Source of the DNA: Pseudomonas marginalis
Lineage (GTDB): Bacteria > Pseudomonadota > Gammaproteobacteria > Pseudomonadales > Pseudomonadaceae
Assembly: GCF_024169655.1 (NCBI RefSeq)
Contig: NZ_JALJWV010000001.1
Coordinates: 3,911,001-3,975,000 of the forward strand
Reading direction: 5' to 3'
Length of the DNA stretch: 64,000 bases
Under the pieces are notes generated by a model that saw only the letters and a list, made by a program, of their open reading frames with translations, had not been told where the DNA came from and made no database searches. This document shows, piece after piece, positions 51,635 through 59,637 of this stretch. Each line of letters begins with the position of its first letter. The stretch's first letter is position 1. The translations under genes and the position numbers were made by a program.

Positions 51635-53111
51635 TTTCGTTTCCTCCGGGGAGATAGGTTGATACGTGATCCAACGCCTCGACACTATTGGCAACCGCCA
51701 GGATGTACCGATCGGGACGAATGATTACCGCCCTGGCATTCAGTTCGTCCAGGCACTGCTGCGCCTCGTCCGGCAGGCGTATGACGCCATTGAGGTCCCA
51801 CAGCATCCTGGTCGCCGGCGAAACCGAATCCAGCAACTGGCGATCACCGATGACCGCGAAGTTCGAACCCACGAACTCATCGAGGGGCACGCCGGATTCG
51901 AGTATGGGTTGCGCGAAGATAAACCCTGCGCAGGCGTCCTCGGCCCGATGCAGCCCCGCCCCGAGCCGAGGCACGAGGGAGCTCATTTTTCGAGGCCCCT
52001 GGCCGAGTTTGGCGTCCCTTTCGCGGGCTTGTTCGGGGTCGATTGTCTGGATGATCTCGCCGACTTCGATCGCGTGTTCGATGGTCGCGCGAACGTGTGC
52101 AGAGCGCTCCTGTTCATAGGTGTCGAGCAGGTCCGCCGATGCGCGCCCCTTGATCACCCAGTCCAGTTTCCAGGCCAGGTTGGCGGCGTCCCGCAGACCT
52201 GCACACAACCCTTGACCGAGGAAAGGAGGCATCAGGTGAGCGGCATCCCCGGCCAGCATTACCCGCGACCGACGCCACGGGTGGGCAATAACCCCATGGA
52301 ACATATAGGTCACGGCGCGTTCGATTTGCGCGTCGTCGGGAACCAGCCACGGAGACAACAACCCCCAGACGCCTTCAGGCGAGGTAAGTGCCTCGATGTC
52401 ATCGCCCGGCATGACCATGAATTCCCAGCGTCGCCGCTGGCCAACGCATCGCATGTAGGTCGTGGGGCGCTGGGGGTCGCAGAATTGAACGGTACCGTCG
52501 GTGAGGCCCGCGACTTCGCGATTCATGATCACGTCGACCACCAGCCATTTTTCGTGGCTGCCCAAGTCCTCCAGAGGCACGTCGAGGATGCCGCGCACCG
52601 GCGATCTGCCGCCATCGCAGCCGATCAGATACTGCCCGTTGACGACCTCTGGCGTGGTCTTGCCTCGGGCGATGAATTGCGCCTGCACCCCGTCTTCCGA
52701 TTGCACCACGGACAGCAGTTCGCATCCGGTCCTGAGGCTCACGTGCGCAAAACGATCGAGCCCTTTGCGCAACACCGCTTCCAGCGCGGGCTGGTGAAAC
52801 CGATAGCTGGGGTGCCAGTTGTGCGGGCCGACGGTGTCCGGCCTGGGCCAACTCAAAATCACCTCGTGCTTGAGGTTCACAAAGGTCATGCCGGGGTTCA
52901 CATGGGTGAACGGCAGCGCCTCTTCGGCCAGCCCGATCGACTGCAACACGCGCATGATTTCACCATCGAAATGCGTCGCGCGCGGCAGTGGAAAAGTCTC
53001 GTCGATGGCTTCTATCACCGTCACCGACAGCCCAAAGGTCCCGAGCAGATTGGCGAGCGTGGCTCCCGTAGGCCCGAGTCCAACAATAATGACGTCTGAA
53101 TAATTACTCAT
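51612..53111 (-). CDS. MhpA-like FAD-dependent aromatic hydroxylase
   Basis: Flavin hydroxylase of the PHBH/PheA group, about 499 residues. Motifs: DVIIVGLGPTGATLANLLGT (FAD), CDGGRSPVRGIL (DG motif) and RVMLAGDAAHLMPPFLGQGL (GD motif), then DAANLAWKLDWVIKG. The GD segment and length are close to MhpA, the 3-(3-hydroxyphenyl)propionate hydroxylase. The phenolic substrate is unknown. Start ATG 53111 or four codons earlier at 53123; neither has a clear ribosome site. Confidence 0.88.
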   Translation of the reverse strand: MSNYSDVIIVGLGPTGATLANLLGTFGLSVTVIEAIDETFPLPRATHFDGEIMRVLQSIGLAEEALPFTHVNPGMTFVNLKHEVILSWPRPDTVGPHNWHPSYRFHQPALEAVLRKGLDRFAHVSLRTGCELLSVVQSEDGVQAQFIARGKTTPEVVNGQYLIGCDGGRSPVRGILDVPLEDLGSHEKWLVVDVIMNREVAGLTDGTVQFCDPQRPTTYMRCVGQRRRWEFMVMPGDDIEALTSPEGVWGLLSPWLVPDDAQIERAVTYMFHGVIAHPWRRSRVMLAGDAAHLMPPFLGQGLCAGLRDAANLAWKLDWVIKGRASADLLDTYEQERSAHVRATIEHAIEVGEIIQTIDPEQARERDAKLGQGPRKMSSLVPRLGAGLHRAEDACAGFIFAQPILESGVPLDEFVGSNFAVIGDRQLLDSVSPATRMLWDLNGVIRLPDEAQQCLDELNARAVIIRPDRYILAVANSVEALDHVSTYLPGGNENEHSRRT

Positions 53112-53171
53112 GACAATGCTCATGATGGGGGTTGATCCAGAGGGCTTAGCGCTCCTGTAAAGCGAGCCCCG

Positions 53172-54584
53172 TTAGTTGCGAGGGTGAGTCAATTGCAGCG
53201 AATCCCGTTCCGACTCGCGTCGGTCGATGTCCACGAGGTGATTCCACACGCTGGCGCGAGCGTGCGCCGAGTCCGCAACCTCCAGGCAGAGGTTCTCGAT
53301 CTCCAAGGCTGTGCTCGGCTCGAGCAGGTCCCTGGACAGCCGGCGAAACTTTTGTCTCGCCTCGTCGATTTGAAAGGGCCGTTGCGGATCGCCCCAGGCA
53401 TGAACGATTGTCTCGCTGGCGATGATCCGCTCGCCGATGAGCAGCTCTACCACCGCCGGATAGGCGTGCGGTGTCGCCGCTTGCAGATGCTCGTCGGCCA
53501 GCACTTCAACCTTGTCGGCAAGACGCGTCATCTCAACCCCGCGATGGGCCTGCGCACGCTCGACATCCAGCAGCTCATCGGGCATGACGCCCACCAGCGC
53601 GAGGTTGTAGGCGCAACTGGTCACACGGGACAGCCGACTGATCTCCACGTCGTAATGCGCCACCATGTTCGCGTGTGACGGCGGCAAGCGAACGCGCACC
53701 GTCGTCAGCGACTCGTGGTCGATACCCTGGTCAAGCAACTGCCGGAACCCGAACATCGCGGCGATGTTGTGCTTCGCCGCGCAGTAAGGCTTGATGCTCG
53801 CCCTCAGGATCGCGGGACGGCCCTGCAAGATACGCGCAATACGCTCGTGGCAGAGGGTCAGCCCGCGCATCGGCGACGCCTGATCATTCTCAAGCAGGCC
53901 CCGGTCGCCGGTGAAGCCTGCGGCGGCGCTCATGGCAGCGGCGCAACCGGTTCGGGCGGCCATCCCGAACAGCAGCCATCTGGCCGAGGTTCCTCGCACC
54001 GATGCAACCCCGGCACTCGCATTGCCCCCCGGTCGGCCATTGGACGAGGTCAGCGCAATTGCCAGCGCGTGGGCCGTGCGCTCCGCGTCCAGGTTGAGAA
54101 GCTTCGCCGTGACGGCCGCCGCCGTGACCGGCGCGAGCAGGAGGCTCGGCCAAACGCCCTGGTGCAATATTTTCGGGCCCGACACCGCTTCCCCCAGTCC
54201 GGTCATCACTTCATAACCAACGTGAACCGCTTCGGCGAAACGCGCCTGGCCAAACCAATCGCGCGGCAGGTTCGCTGCCAGGGTCAACGCGGTCATGACC
54301 ACCAGCGCGCCGGGCGTGGTGCACGACGCCATGTGGATATCGTCGACCTCGGTCAATCTTGCCGTGGCCGTAAACAGCCCTACCGCATCGAGCGTCGACG
54401 AATTGAACGGTGCATGCTCGCCTCGCAGCCCGTTGAGAAGCCGCCCCTCGCGGGTTGCGCGCCCGGCGATCCAGGCGCCCACGGTATCGAGCACATGCAC
54501 CGAGAGCGTTTGCGCGGCAGATTCCATTGCGTCGATGGAAGGCCCCGCGGTCATCCTTTGAGCAAGCGTATCAATGAGGGTCAT
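53172..54584 (-). CDS. MmgE/PrpD-family protein
   Basis: Protein of 470 residues in the 2-methylcitrate dehydratase / cis-aconitate decarboxylase fold family: TLSVHVLDTVGAWIAGRATR, DDIHMASCTTPGALVVMTAL, SNGRPGGNASAGVASVRGTS and SIKPYCAAKHNIAAM. The start 54584 has AGGAA upstream. No other methylcitrate genes are near, so it probably dehydrates or decarboxylates a pathway intermediate rather than methylcitrate. It is the first gene of the minus-strand set with the hydroxylase and isomerase. Confidence 0.88.
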   Translation of the reverse strand: MTLIDTLAQRMTAGPSIDAMESAAQTLSVHVLDTVGAWIAGRATREGRLLNGLRGEHAPFNSSTLDAVGLFTATARLTEVDDIHMASCTTPGALVVMTALTLAANLPRDWFGQARFAEAVHVGYEVMTGLGEAVSGPKILHQGVWPSLLLAPVTAAAVTAKLLNLDAERTAHALAIALTSSNGRPGGNASAGVASVRGTSARWLLFGMAARTGCAAAMSAAAGFTGDRGLLENDQASPMRGLTLCHERIARILQGRPAILRASIKPYCAAKHNIAAMFGFRQLLDQGIDHESLTTVRVRLPPSHANMVAHYDVEISRLSRVTSCAYNLALVGVMPDELLDVERAQAHRGVEMTRLADKVEVLADEHLQAATPHAYPAVVELLIGERIIASETIVHAWGDPQRPFQIDEARQKFRRLSRDLLEPSTALEIENLCLEVADSAHARASVWNHLVDIDRRESERDSLQLTHPRN

Positions 54585-55015
54585 CGAGAACGTTCCTGGG
54601 CCGGCGTAGACGCCTGCGGTCACTGAGGCCTGCGGCGCAGTTGCCTCTTCTGCCTGTCGCGGCGCCGCACGTGCGCACGGCGCGCTGGACCAAAACTTAG
54701 CACACACAAAACACGAACATCAATTCAATCTTGAATTATGAGAATTGGCACAATTTTACACCCTCCATTAAAAACACTGTAACAACATGATAAATATGAA
54801 TTTATTCGCACATATAACGATAAATCAGGCAATCGAACAGAATTTATATTTTACGATCAAATCTCACAGTGATAGATTTACTCGAAACAAAACCACAGCA
54901 GCCCGCTTGGCGGCCGACGAGATCCACGTGATCACACCGACGCTCAACCAGCCTCCAAACCTCGAGCCTTTGCGGGTCCCGTGTCCAATGCCTCATCAAC
55001 AAGAGACTGCCGCCA
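54585..55015. other. 431-base AT-rich divergent regulatory region
   Basis: No gene supported. Bases 54690-54900 are much richer in A+T than any coding part of the window. A perfect palindrome, AATTCAA-TC-TTGAATT, is at 54722-54737. A frame opening at 54787 has no ribosome site and only overlaps the real FAH gene out of frame. Confidence 0.55.
54722..54737. promoter_or_regulatory. AATTCAA-TC-TTGAATT palindrome, candidate operator
   Basis: Sixteen-base inverted repeat with perfect seven-base arms in the region between divergent prpD-like and FAH genes. The IclR-type gene at 56072 is the nearest regulator and may bind it. There is no second copy that I noticed. Confidence 0.4.
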
Positions 55016-55948
55016 ATGAAACTTGCGTTCTTCGACTCCTACAGACTCGGCCTGATCATCGACGACTCGATCGTGGACATTTCGTCATTGATCAGTGGAT
55101 TTCCCTACGCAAACCCCAACGATGCAATGATTCATCTGATTGAGCGGTTCGATGAATACAAGGACGCACTGGAGAAAGCGCAACGCCTGGGGCAACGGAT
55201 CAACCTGTCTGGCGTTCGGCTGCGAGCACCGCTGCCCAAGCCGGGCAACATCGTCTGCATGGCGGTCAATTACATGGAAGACGGCACCCTGGCGGAGCCG
55301 CCACTGATCAATGCATTTCACAAGGCGTCCTCCTGTGTGATCGGGCCGGGAGACACTCTGGTGCTTCCTGATATCCCGGCGATCGTTTTCGAAGCGGAAG
55401 CGGAACTCGCGATCATTATCGGACGCCGGGCCGACAAGGTCGCGGCGGCGGACTGGCGGGACTATGTGTTTGGATACAGCAATTTCATGGACGGTTCGGC
55501 CCGGGGAATGAAGCCGGAAAAGAACAGTTTCTTCCAGGCAAAGTCGAGGAACACCTTCGCCCCGATGGGCCCATGGATCGTCACCGCAGACGAGATCGCC
55601 GACCCGCAGAACCTGGACATCGCCATGAACCTCAATGGCCAACCCCGGCAGCGCTTCAATACCAATGACATGGCCCACAGCATCGCAAACAGCATTGAGT
55701 GGCTAAGCCATATCCACCCGCTCGAACCCGGGGACATTATCGCGACGGGCACCAACCATCGCGGCCTTGGCGCCATTCAGGACGGCGACGTACTCGAACT
55801 CTCGGTCGAGGGCCTAGGCACGCTATCGGTCAACGTCAAAGACGACCTGCGTCGAACCTGGTCGAACGAAACGCGCCTGCAAAGGCAAACCCAGGGACTG
55901 AACGCGCTCTCCCCACAACTGACCGGCAAATATGCGGCCAGCCAATAG
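55016..55948 (+). CDS. fumarylacetoacetate hydrolase-family protein
   Basis: FAH-fold enzyme of 310 residues. The start MKLAFFDSYRLGLIIDDSIV and metal-site region PAIVFEAEAELAIIIGRRAD are followed by YVFGYSNFMDGSARGMK and the C-terminal LEPGDIIATGTNHRGLGAIQ. The family hydrolyses or hydrates beta-diketo and 2-oxo-enoic acids from ring cleavage. It is not close to the FAH protein encoded at 58.7 kb. It is followed by an IclR-type regulator. Confidence 0.87.
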   Translation: MKLAFFDSYRLGLIIDDSIVDISSLISGFPYANPNDAMIHLIERFDEYKDALEKAQRLGQRINLSGVRLRAPLPKPGNIVCMAVNYMEDGTLAEPPLINAFHKASSCVIGPGDTLVLPDIPAIVFEAEAELAIIIGRRADKVAAADWRDYVFGYSNFMDGSARGMKPEKNSFFQAKSRNTFAPMGPWIVTADEIADPQNLDIAMNLNGQPRQRFNTNDMAHSIANSIEWLSHIHPLEPGDIIATGTNHRGLGAIQDGDVLELSVEGLGTLSVNVKDDLRRTWSNETRLQRQTQGLNALSPQLTGKYAASQ

Positions 55949-56071
55949 AACGCGTGCATTGCAGGCTCTCAGGCTCCAAGGTGGGAGCCTGCGGGCGCTG
56001 CGGCGTTTGCTTGCACGCTCAACCTGCGCTGACTACCATGCCGGCGTCCTAACTTTCCTCTGAAGCGCTCA

Positions 56072-56851
56072 ATGTCCAGCCTAACTAAGATGCTGTCGAT
56101 GCTCGACTTTTTCTCGATCGACAAGGCCACCTGGTCGCCCGAGGATTTGATCGCCGAAACCGGCCTGTCCCGGCCGACGGGCTACCGCTACCTCAAGGAA
56201 CTGTGCGACTCAGGCCTTCTTCGACGCGCGGAGAACGGTTATTCGCTGGGGCCGCGAATCATCGAGATGGACTACTACATCCGTCAAAGCGACAGGCTGT
56301 TGATCGCCTGCCAACCGGTGATGAGCCGATTGGCGCAGGAGACCGGTTGCAACATTTTGCTCGCCAGCATCTATGGCGTGCGCATTCTTGCCGTTCACCA
56401 GGAGCAGGGAGAACTGGCGTGCCCCGTCGCATACGGGCGGGGCCGCCCCATGCCTCTCTTTCGCGGCGGCGGGTCGAAAGTCATCCTCGCTGCGCTCTCG
56501 CCTGCCAGGCATAAGCGACTCTATGAAAGCTACGCGGCAGAAATCGCCGAGGCGGGCCTTGGTGACACATGGAAAGCGTTCCGCGCCCAAATGCTCAAGA
56601 TTCAGCACGAGGGGCATGTGATCTCGGTCGGCCAACTGGATCCCGACGCCGCCGGCGCCGCCGTTCCGCTGTACACAGGCACATCGCTGGAACCGGCGGC
56701 GTTGATTCTGGTGACGACCCGCTCGCGCTTCGCCCTCACCGATCAAGCCAGATTGATCGAGTTGATGAAGAACAGCGCCCGACAGATTGAACTTGCATCG
56801 TCACGCGACAGCGCAGCAGGCCTCGTGAGCCCGCATCACCCCGTGCAATAA
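56072..56851 (+). CDS. IclR-family regulator (submodule)
   Basis: Regulator of 259 residues. HTH: LSMLDFFSIDKATWSPEDLI and TGLSRPTGYRYLKELCDSGL; effector domain: LAQETGCNILLASIYGVRIL, RPMPLFRGGGSKVILAALSP and AAVPLYTGTSLEPAALILVT. It differs from the two MhpR-like IclR proteins of the island and probably controls the 50.9-57.5 kb genes (isomerase, hydroxylase, PrpD, FAH, CMD). Confidence 0.9.
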   Translation: MSSLTKMLSMLDFFSIDKATWSPEDLIAETGLSRPTGYRYLKELCDSGLLRRAENGYSLGPRIIEMDYYIRQSDRLLIACQPVMSRLAQETGCNILLASIYGVRILAVHQEQGELACPVAYGRGRPMPLFRGGGSKVILAALSPARHKRLYESYAAEIAEAGLGDTWKAFRAQMLKIQHEGHVISVGQLDPDAAGAAVPLYTGTSLEPAALILVTTRSRFALTDQARLIELMKNSARQIELASSRDSAAGLVSPHHPVQ

Positions 56852-56930
56852 ACAGGCGCTGACGAATACCGATACTCCAGACAACTGCACCCCTATGTTC
56901 GGCGCTTTGCCGACCAAACAGAGGCTTCTC

Positions 56931-57461
56931 ATGAGTCAGATTCGAGTTCCCGTTGTCACGCCAGGTACAAGGCCCGAGCTCGCCGAGCTTGAGGACAGAA
57001 TCAAAAAGCAACGTGGCGGCAATATCTCCTTGCTCTACCAGGTACTGCTCAATAGCGCCCCGATTGCCAGCGGCTGGGAACAAATGCTGTCGGCGGTACG
57101 TAATCACAGCTCGATCCCGGCAGACTTGCGCGAGCTCGCGATTCTGCGAGTCGCTGTGCTTAACCGAGCCACCTATGAATTCGAGGCACACGTGCCGCAC
57201 GCCCTCAGCGCTGGCGTGTGTGAGCAAGCCATCGAAAGCCTGCGCACCCCCGATGTGGTCGACGCGAAGCTGTTCAACGAACAGCAGGCCCTCGTGCTCG
57301 AACTCACGGACAGGATGACGCAAGAAGTGGCCGTGCCGGATGCATTGATGGCGCGCATGAACGCGCGGTTCAACCCACAGGAAGTCGTGGAATTGGTCGC
57401 GACGATTGCCGCCTACAACATGGTCTCCCGATTCCTCGTGGCACTTGCGATTGCCCATTGA
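56931..57461 (+). CDS. carboxymuconolactone decarboxylase-family protein
   Basis: CMD/AhpD-like protein of 176 residues: LRELAILRVAVLNRATYEFE, AHVPHALSAGVCEQAIESL and VVELVATIAAYNMVSRFLVA. The E-x-x-x-H core is present but there is no CxxC pair. The start 56931 has AGAGG six bases upstream. It ends the plus-strand set after FAH and IclR genes and is convergent with the flavin reductase gene. Confidence 0.87.
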   Translation: MSQIRVPVVTPGTRPELAELEDRIKKQRGGNISLLYQVLLNSAPIASGWEQMLSAVRNHSSIPADLRELAILRVAVLNRATYEFEAHVPHALSAGVCEQAIESLRTPDVVDAKLFNEQQALVLELTDRMTQEVAVPDALMARMNARFNPQEVVELVATIAAYNMVSRFLVALAIAH

Positions 57462-57468
57462 TCTGCTT

Positions 57469-57490
57469 GCGGCGAAAGTGATTTCGCCGC
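57469..57490. terminator. stem-loop between CMD and flavin reductase genes
   Basis: GCGGCGAAA and TTTCGCCGC form a perfect nine-pair stem with a GTGA tetraloop, seven bases after the CMD stop. No T-run follows. Its place between convergent genes suggests a transcript end. Confidence 0.45.
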
Positions 57491-57584
57491 TCACTGGCAG
57501 TGTGATGAGGGGGGGACGTCTCGCGATGTTTTTTGGGCGGGGTTGCAGGTCGCCTGCACTGAATGTGCAAGCGCCCGGGCCCAC

Positions 57585-58082
57585 TCACTCCTCTGGCCGG
57601 TGTGCCGCGACCGGGTGGTACTTGCGAGCGTAATAAGCCAGACCCGAGTGGACTTCCGGCTCTACCCGCACCGACACTATGCCGCACAGGAAAATGCTGT
57701 GAGTGCCAGCCTCGATGGTCTGGACGATGCGCGCATCGAAGTTGACCAACGCGTTCTCCAGCGCGGGGGCGCCCGTTTCCAGCACGCTCCAGCGGTCGAT
57801 CTGGAAGCGCTCGTGCACCGTCGCCGCGCCTGAAAAAGTCCTGGAGATGGTCTCCTGGTCGGCTGTGAGCACATTGACGCACAGGACCCCATTGCCACTG
57901 AAAACGTTGTGCTGCCGACTGTTGCGGTTCATGCACACCAGCAGCATCGGCGGGTCGTCCGTCACGCTGCAGACAGCGGATGCCGTGAAACCGCCCTGGC
58001 CTGCGGGACCATCCGTGGTAATGACGGTGACTGCGCCGATGAGGCGAGACATGCCGTCACGAAAGCTGAGTGGATCAATCAT
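57585..58082 (-). CDS. flavin reductase (HpaC-like)
   Basis: FMN/FAD reductase of 165 residues: FRDGMSRLIGAVTVITTDGP, GGFTASAVCSVTDDPPMLLV, CMNRNSRQHNVFSGNGVLCV and the C-terminal HSIFLCGIVSVRV. It should supply reduced flavin to the two acyl-CoA-dehydrogenase-fold monooxygenases. The start 58082 has GGGG six bases upstream and overlaps the stop of a fossil reading frame by four bases. It therefore seems to be read from the duplicated promoter before that fossil. Confidence 0.9.
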   Translation of the reverse strand: MIDPLSFRDGMSRLIGAVTVITTDGPAGQGGFTASAVCSVTDDPPMLLVCMNRNSRQHNVFSGNGVLCVNVLTADQETISRTFSGAATVHERFQIDRWSVLETGAPALENALVNFDARIVQTIEAGTHSIFLCGIVSVRVEPEVHSGLAYYARKYHPVAAHRPEE

Positions 58083-58372
58083 TTGGAGCCCCGCAATGCT
58101 GGATAGGAACACAGGAAAGGTTCGTTATTGAAAACGTAACGATCCGTATCGAACGGCACTTTCGCCCTGGCTGGAACATCCTCACGCGAAAAGAAGATCA
58201 CACCACTGTCATCCTCCACCGAAAGGCCTGCGGCAAAAAAAGAAAGCGGCTCATCGTTGAACAGCGCCTGTGGCGCTTTACCGCCCAGACGCAATGTCAG
58301 TGTGGCGACTGCGCGCGCGATCCAGACACCGAACCTCTGCGGACCTCCAACGTCAACACTCAGGAGCTTCAT
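58079..58372 (-). pseudogene. fossil fusion of FAH start and NAD(P)-binding reductase fragment
   Basis: Ninety-seven codons, open but composite. Residues 1-36 (MKLLSVDVGGPQRFGVW onward) match the start of the FAH protein encoded at 58744; from about residue 38 (FNDEPLSFFAAGLS, EDDSGVIFFS) it matches an internal part of the reductase encoded at 59638 (FNYEPIPVFAAGLP, GDSGAIFFSG). The tail is unrelated. It is thus an inverted, partly deleted copy of the FAH-reductase pair. The product cannot have either activity; the frame may persist because its translation carries ribosomes to the flavin reductase start. Confidence 0.75.
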
Positions 58373-58494
58373 CGTCTCGTCTCTCTCTTATTAGGGTTTC
58401 AGCAATAGCGGCGATGCAACGCATCGGCCAAGCCCTCTCGGGCAAAATCAGACTAGTGCCCACGCGACCCACCAAACAAGCACGCCACCTGTTC

Positions 58495-58510
58495 TGTCCG
58501 TTCTGTGTAT
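58495..58510 (+). promoter_or_regulatory. island motif copy 5 (TGTCCG-N4-GTGTAT)
   Basis: TGTCCGTTCTGTGTAT in the left arm of the inverted duplication. The TGTCCG end faces the fossil and flavin reductase, 122 bases from the fossil ATG. Confidence 0.6.
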
Positions 58511-58590
58511 CAAGCCCCAGTCCGGCACGTTGATCGGCAACCGTCGATTTCAACCGCTCGAATCAATCGCCACCCCGTTAGCCCCCCCTG

Positions 58591-58606
58591 ATACACACAC
58601 CGGACA
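58591..58606 (-). promoter_or_regulatory. island motif copy 6 (TGTCCG-N4-GTGTAT)
   Basis: On the plus strand ATACACACACCGGACA, in the right arm of the inverted duplication. The TGTCCG end faces the FAH gene, 137 bases from its ATG. Confidence 0.6.
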
Positions 58607-58743
58607 GAACAGGTGGCGTGCTTGTTCGCCGCTTCAGCGCGGGACTAGTCTTCATCGACCCGGGCAAGGCCTGCCTGATGCGCTGCATCACGTGCCTCTG
58701 GCCCAAGGGACGATTGCCGACACCCTGATAGAGAGAAGAGACG

Positions 58744-59595
58744 ATGAAGCTCCTGAGTTTTGAAGTTGATGGTTCACCGAAATTCGGTGCCTGGGTCAAC
58801 GGCGGGGTCGTCGATTTGACGCAACGCCTGGCCGGTAAATTTCCTGATCTGTTGAGCGTGCTGCAAGCGGGCGCGCTCCCCAACGTTGCCGAGGCTCTGG
58901 AGGGCGCTGAACCCGACTTCACCCTTGAGCAAATCACGTTTCTGCCGGTAATTCCCTCGCCGCCAAAAATCATCTGCATTGGCGTCAACTATGAAGAACA
59001 CCGCTCTGAGATCGGCCGTGAGCCTACGCTCAAACCGCCGGTTTTCGGGCGTTTCAGCAACTCGCAAGTGGGCCACCTGGGCGTGATTCCGCTGCCGCCA
59101 GAATCGGTGAAGCTCGACTATGAGGGTGAAATCGCGGTCATTATCGGCAAGGCCGGACGCCGTATTTCTTCCGCTCAAGTCTGGGAGCACATCGCCGGTT
59201 ACGCGCCCTACAACGACGCTTCGGTTCGCGATTGGCAAGGCCATACCCATCAGTGGACGCCCGGGAAAAACTTTTTGCATACCGGCGGGTTCGGGCCTTG
59301 GATGAGCACGGCTGACGAATTCGGCAGCGATCCCGAGCTGCATCTGAGCACCCGCTTGAACGGCCTGGAAGTGCAGCGCGCCACCAGTCGGCAAATGATC
59401 TTTTCGATTGCTGAACTCGTGACCTATTGCTCCACATTCACCCAACTCGAACCAGGCGATGTGATCGTTACCGGCACCCCCGGCGGCGTAGGCGCACGTC
59501 GCAACCCGCAACTGTTCATGAAGGACGGTGACGTGGTCGAAGTGGAAATCGCGGAAATCGGCGTGCTGCGCAATGTGATTGCAAATGAAGCGTAA
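58744..59595 (+). CDS. fumarylacetoacetate hydrolase-family protein
   Basis: FAH enzyme of 283 residues with a full set of family motifs: PPKIICIGVNYEEHRSEIGR, VKLDYEGEIAVIIGKAGRRI (metal-binding Glu residues), NDASVRDWQGHTHQWTPGKN and LEPGDVIVTGTPGGVGARRN. It resembles acylpyruvate hydrolases and 2-hydroxyhepta-2,4-diene-1,7-dioate isomerases. It heads an operon with a reductase and an MFS gene. Likely role: hydrolysis of a C-C bond or tautomerisation in a ring-cleavage product. Confidence 0.92.
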   Translation: MKLLSFEVDGSPKFGAWVNGGVVDLTQRLAGKFPDLLSVLQAGALPNVAEALEGAEPDFTLEQITFLPVIPSPPKIICIGVNYEEHRSEIGREPTLKPPVFGRFSNSQVGHLGVIPLPPESVKLDYEGEIAVIIGKAGRRISSAQVWEHIAGYAPYNDASVRDWQGHTHQWTPGKNFLHTGGFGPWMSTADEFGSDPELHLSTRLNGLEVQRATSRQMIFSIAELVTYCSTFTQLEPGDVIVTGTPGGVGARRNPQLFMKDGDVVEVEIAEIGVLRNVIANEA

Positions 59596-59637
59596 GCACC
59601 GCTCATCCCAACCTAAACCAATGAAGGATTAGACATC

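Larger units (their letters stand above)
58361..58757. repeat. imperfect inverted duplication of a promoter region
   Basis: The left arm (about 58361-58510) and right arm (about 58591-58757) are diverged reverse complements. The clearest block is a perfect 26-base match, 58475-58500 against 58601-58626; further matching blocks surround GACTAGT (58451-58457 and 58644-58650) and the gene starts. Each arm holds one island motif. The 371 bases between the fossil and the FAH gene contain no other gene. Confidence 0.75.

Noticed and set aside
54787..55143. 118-codon frame before the FAH gene
   Set aside because: No ribosome site, AT-rich non-coding start, and it overlaps the FAH gene in another frame.
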